Below the pieces are notes generated by a model, which saw only the letters and a list, made by a program, of their open reading frames with translations, ran no database searches and was not told where the DNA came from. Shown piece after piece: positions 53,401 to 54,753 of a stretch of DNA of 54,753 nt. The number at the start of each line of letters is the position of its first letter. The stretch's first letter is position 1. This DNA comes from Oscillospiraceae bacterium (GTDB lineage: Bacteria > Bacillota > Clostridia > Oscillospirales > Oscillospiraceae). The stretch is taken from NCBI GenBank assembly GCA_009779845.1, contig WRBE01000012.1, forward strand, positions 1-54,753. The letters run 5' to 3'. The position numbers and the translations under genes are program-made.

Positions 53401-54753
53401 CAGTGGGTTCTGGCTGAAACATGGACGCGTGCGCAATTGGAAGCACAAATAAACCCATTGGGTGCCAATGGCGTAAACGTAAGTGTAATGACATTTGGCA
53501 ACCCGCTTTATGCACGCGCAGTGCGTGTTGAGTTTGGACGTCTAACAGCAGTCGGCACAAGTCAGGGCGTAGGTGTCAGGGAGTGGCAAATAACCGGATC
53601 ACTGCTTGCACAGCAGTCCGCACCGGGTCCGTTTGGTGTGACGCATAACGCTGTAGCAGGCGGCGCAGAGGGCCGTATCGATGGCGTAACTGACAAAATG
53701 GAATGGCGCTTCGGCCCGGACGGCGAGTGGACACCGGTTGACATCGGTGTAACAGCACTTGAAGATTTGGTAAACGGTAATTTCTACATTCGCTACATGG
53801 GCTTTGGCTCTACAGCACCCAGCCCGGCGACCAGAGTAGAAATTCGTCTGGAAAGAACAGAGGGGCCGACCGGCCTTGGTTCAGAGCCAGCCACAGAAGG
53901 GCTGGCAGACGGTGTAATCACCGGCACAGACGTGACCATGGAGTTCATCCGTGCAGAGGACTATTCGAATGGTTTGTGGCAGCGGGCACCGGGCATCACC
54001 ATTCCCGGCTTAGAAGCAGGCACATGGCGTGTCCGCTATGCGGCAAATGATGAAGCTTCAGAAAGTCCATCTGTACTGATTGAAGTCGGTACTTGGGCCG
54101 GGATTCCGGAAGATGTTGACCCGCCCACAGGATTGGGTGCCAACGCACCGGGCAGACCCGGCGACAGCGATGGTAGCATCCTAGGCGTGACAACTGCCAT
54201 GGAGTGGAGACCGGAAGGTGAAACCGACTGGCGTCCTGTCACCGGAACACAAATCTCCGGGCTGGAAGCAGGTACATTTGAGGTTCGCTATGCTACGACA
54301 CCGCGCACCAATGCCAGCTTGCCGACATCTGTCACTGTACCGGAAGGCACAAAGGGCGGTCAGGCGGCACCGACTGGCTTGGTGGGACACCCAGCAAGTA
54401 CTACAGGTGTGGATGATGGCCGCATCACAGGTGTAAATGAAACAATGGAATGGGCACCCGACCCAGAGGGCCCATGGACTGGGGTTGTCGGAAACACAGT
54501 AGAAGATCTTGCAGCGGGCACGTACTATGTGCGCCGCGCAGAGACTCCTACGCACTATGCAAGCCCGGCAACAGCAGTGGTAGTTGATGGCCCGCCCCCG
54601 GCGACGACCCTCGTACTTGAGACAGTGACTGCGGCGCCTGGGGAGAGCGTGGAGGTATCGCTCTCGGTAGAGAACAATGTCGGCCTGAGCACGGCGGACA
54701 TACACATAGAGTTTGCAGACGACGATATCGAGCTAGTCGGCAGACGCAGAGGA
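47422..54753 (+). CDS. Giant secreted DUF5695-like protein with cohesin-like end (3' end outside window)
   Basis: The frame starts at ATG 47422 (AAAAAAAGGAGT ahead) and is open to the right edge, 2444 residues. Order: signal peptide (1-26); short linker; DUF5695-like core (about 87-1262) with HQWMGEMIF, WTITITNPDDSGQYLEFGDIG, WRWGDDWSHGHG, YYGEQLIEPL, GSEFEYDNT and GGESWWNFQYTTSLAGH; two Ig-like segments (about 1310-1530); a Big_4-like segment (1534-1612); discoidin-like part (1612-1775); FIVAR-like helices (1788-1872); second discoidin-like part (1873-2062); four tandem repeats (2069-2390); a cohesin-like start (from about 2396). The core is unknown but looks like a helical-barrel carbohydrate-active module. 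It belongs next to the arabinose-glycan locus. Confidence 0.88.
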   Translation, partial: MKHRSILVRALAILLVILMLPLQALATAAPAPQLEIEAVTMELLNELSVAEAAIEEAEVPEAPLTEGIAPQSGSVPAHVGVQAGDVRIENDSLRIDIGRLGQITRLNIVDMDLNRLTPATNPWREMNFVASDHTFASNFRNSALHQWMGEMIFSVRSADTPAGLAGQPFVEMDTNRTMQAGGRATHSNPGGDPNVNPFFQRTLHETDGRIHVQFNPDANNLPLGTETNPSGGDLNGTWMPGAPNRTRIIRDFQIDSIFDSDTEDGSILWTITITNPDDSGQYLEFGDIGLPMLWNSRFSRATTGGTMPTTNTQHVYDNAVVAHTFQGADSGFIKAIPVRGDNFIVFAPVPETGARIEYIDHWTGGNLTWGVANTHRPQSIWSNDSGSGVAGDANNYNLHGMQVAYIHSMNIRNFTGTSYFHDTTSGYDTYFADSARFPGGFNPLANGHGSPSDPAAEPLFTSLVLAPGEEQTYQFTFHAVRGGDNTPEDARGGRNSRMTQTELFDENDDPINQMMEREMNMRTILYNQGLIDAVAFPGFQPAINMPTMIALRHDPAQTEINDVVVYCIHENDPFDENHIPAWGTQAGRNRSRVVNTTAGRGAHGAGAPGVTAGATLREDLSGYDARGEWVSVYELDFSCIGHNTVRVYYDLLDGGDVVRGAFTQFHFNVLAELDELTSAHADFLRETTQFSTENYFEFKRNIVFAHLTTTQRLALTDAEVQAGIDAWIEERGEEDLINRIQSDPLYGIYFDWNLSAESPFRITNHLTGVNNRIFDAQPAANGTIPAVWRWGDDWSHGHGMFMAMANYMDPSYDNIRSLETFLIDFMWDRYMAHRHDSLYVNNWLHNTPIHGQWTGAGDTSRFFATQMVAWSFFNMYRLQRAFPELMEFRHDALWYLDRAAGIWETFRTAGWANTSTGYYGEQLIEPLMQALHEEGRTERLATFRQLYGNLAGSGTGSPLNAAWAFGSEFEYDNTTEEGLYARIIAMRRHFPNHTALHQASQTGGTGVGGLRAMRTFEWSTRAKRGWNPAWYQHGVPVFRGGESWWNFQYTTSLAGHIMDDWLRMRYDIHQWDDDSIAWANRVNYAASLGNFNHVNMGQISDRSIGGASNTYSLRKGTFGSQAVQVSVTPVMLNGWDDFSLEAPLSLSGSLFSVSTDVVDDPLFGMVAYGGDLVSYDADNIAVRPLDGFGRRVHFLNDRVYITLDNNAITEARLTRDGSRVELDVRNESGAEHMARIDTYGLTPGFYSITVDGVPSGQFYVNATHRNENGTTGLGLQAREGRALAVIPDGEDFTVVFTRLADGDAIEPSVRFVQQFANPRALEQLPLLAQVIHDGFHTYDVQWSVVSAPQGAEVEFYSETPILATGRTLTRFNMVDWVDRDTSQLRRALVTPSLPGVYVLRATITYGPYTVYEEITITVGEAMEVEPPVILELEYTQEANMVMLEAFAQTYDRANRDMEFEWELISWPSGGQDAAIIVPENPTEMINLGVGAGFNARTVATLAVPRSGTFTIRLSVTDMGQTTVRYFEVAAHGDFSIRAYNVVTGAGDLPTLPATVRVPVGGEMEDVAINWGTLNPAQFTVPGAQVELTGSAMLDDGSVISITTTVFVVRDVTARENHAFAGTLAASFTNSDQGGITTVQRPTPPDGTSANYGPSSNPARGAWHTWGQEGSSQTLQYTWTTAHLIDRFDMFIMRPANNNFHPIIDDILVQRTPGGPWISVENIQGEQRSSDGAFVPLAHVWNTYTFEPQFIYGLRLALSPGGNGGIGIGIMRWWPQGYAAEIIAPPVPLYTHDLQILRDAAFEMNGGNRESGGSPGTTARFANWGEYGAALNTVRAAAETVLAAAALAQPTVTQAEIDAAATALANAILMLDPVAAQANNLAFHAARSGSAPSPGQDPRVNAINNNNITGTAASNRWSTWASPGLPSLQGNLAVPGGNFGVHWLQYDWPMGVRIDESTIHHWRDATTGTGGVNTPSVVRFWYLPIGVALPADNDQWVLAETWTRAQLEAQINPLGANGVNVSVMTFGNPLYARAVRVEFGRLTAVGTSQGVGVREWQITGSLLAQQSAPGPFGVTHNAVAGGAEGRIDGVTDKMEWRFGPDGEWTPVDIGVTALEDLVNGNFYIRYMGFGSTAPSPATRVEIRLERTEGPTGLGSEPATEGLADGVITGTDVTMEFIRAEDYSNGLWQRAPGITIPGLEAGTWRVRYAANDEASESPSVLIEVGTWAGIPEDVDPPTGLGANAPGRPGDSDGSILGVTTAMEWRPEGETDWRPVTGTQISGLEAGTFEVRYATTPRTNASLPTSVTVPEGTKGGQAAPTGLVGHPASTTGVDDGRITGVNETMEWAPDPEGPWTGVVGNTVEDLAAGTYYVRRAETPTHYASPATAVVVDGPPPATTLVLETVTAAPGESVEVSLSVENNVGLSTADIHIEFADDDIELVGRRRG
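53623..54588 (+). repeat. Four tandem repeats of about 75 residues in the giant protein
   Basis: Units begin near 53623, 53863, 54121 and 54367. Each follows the pattern PTGLG-x-(10-13)-DG-I-G-x4-MEW-x-(8-10)-W-x-V-x(4-6)-L-x-AGT-x-x-VRYA, with the fourth ending YYVRRA. The first unit is the most divergent. They look like small beta-sandwich spacers. Confidence 0.85.

Noticed and set aside
1-54753. CRISPR arrays or intact insertion sequences
   Set aside because: No regularly spaced direct repeats of CRISPR type and no transposase frame were seen; the only mobile-like item is the small inverted-repeat element at 42866-43018.

Overview
The window looks like a piece of chromosome from an anaerobic Gram-positive of the class Clostridia (Oscillospiraceae-like). 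Pointers are the Bacillota-type rimP-nusA-rnpM-ylxQ-infB-rbfA-nrnA-truB-ribF block, class II GalT, a SpoVB-type flippase, CUT1 sugar ABC genes, lipoprotein signal peptides, and large surface proteins with S-layer homology (SLH) domains. No rRNA, tRNA, CRISPR array or intact transposase was seen. Base composition is mostly slightly above 50% GC by eye, with AT-richer patches at 34.67-35.11 kb and 43.0-45.9 kb.

Region by region. (1) 1-4.6 kb: the 3' end of an SLH surface protein, then a sugar-ABC ATPase, galK and galT. (2) 4.6-11.1 kb: a purine operon (purF-like, purM, purN, PurO-type IMP cyclohydrolase, stand-alone AICAR transformylase, purD) behind a clear sigma-A promoter. (3) 11.5-17 kb: an 1832-residue secreted GH84 glycosidase ending in SLH domains. 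(4) 17-18.6 kb: a SpoVB-like flippase whose Shine-Dalgarno lies in a perfect hairpin. (5) 18.7-22.4 kb, minus strand: a zinc-uptake locus (small membrane protein, then znuA-znuC-znuB and a lipoprotein). (6) 22.4-24.8 kb, minus strand: purE-purC-purK, with purK apparently frameshifted at its start. (7) 25.3-36.4 kb: an SDR reductase and mnmE, then the translation/RNA-processing operon from rimP to ribF, interrupted by two small genes between truB and ribF. (8) 36.5-47.1 kb: a LacI-controlled L-arabinose-glycan locus (GH51, GH127, binding protein, two unusually extended permeases, and an ATPase that is a close paralogue of the one in region 1). (9) 47.4 kb to the right edge: an open-ended giant secreted protein with a DUF5695-like core, Ig-like and discoidin-like modules, a FIVAR-like segment, four tandem repeats and the start of a cohesin-like domain.

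How it fits together. The two purine clusters cover most of the route from PRPP to IMP; FGAM synthetase (PurL/Q/S) and adenylosuccinate lyase (PurB) are absent. The surface proteins and ABC genes suggest a cell that binds and trims complex host or plant glycans on its wall and imports arabinose-containing oligosaccharides. The most unusual points are the PurF without an N-terminal cysteine nucleophile, the FIVAR-like domain inside an ABC permease, the cysteine-rich insert in the GH84 enzyme, the Cys/Asp/His-rich metal loop of ZnuA, the DUF5695-cohesin giant, and several candidate RNA or operator elements.
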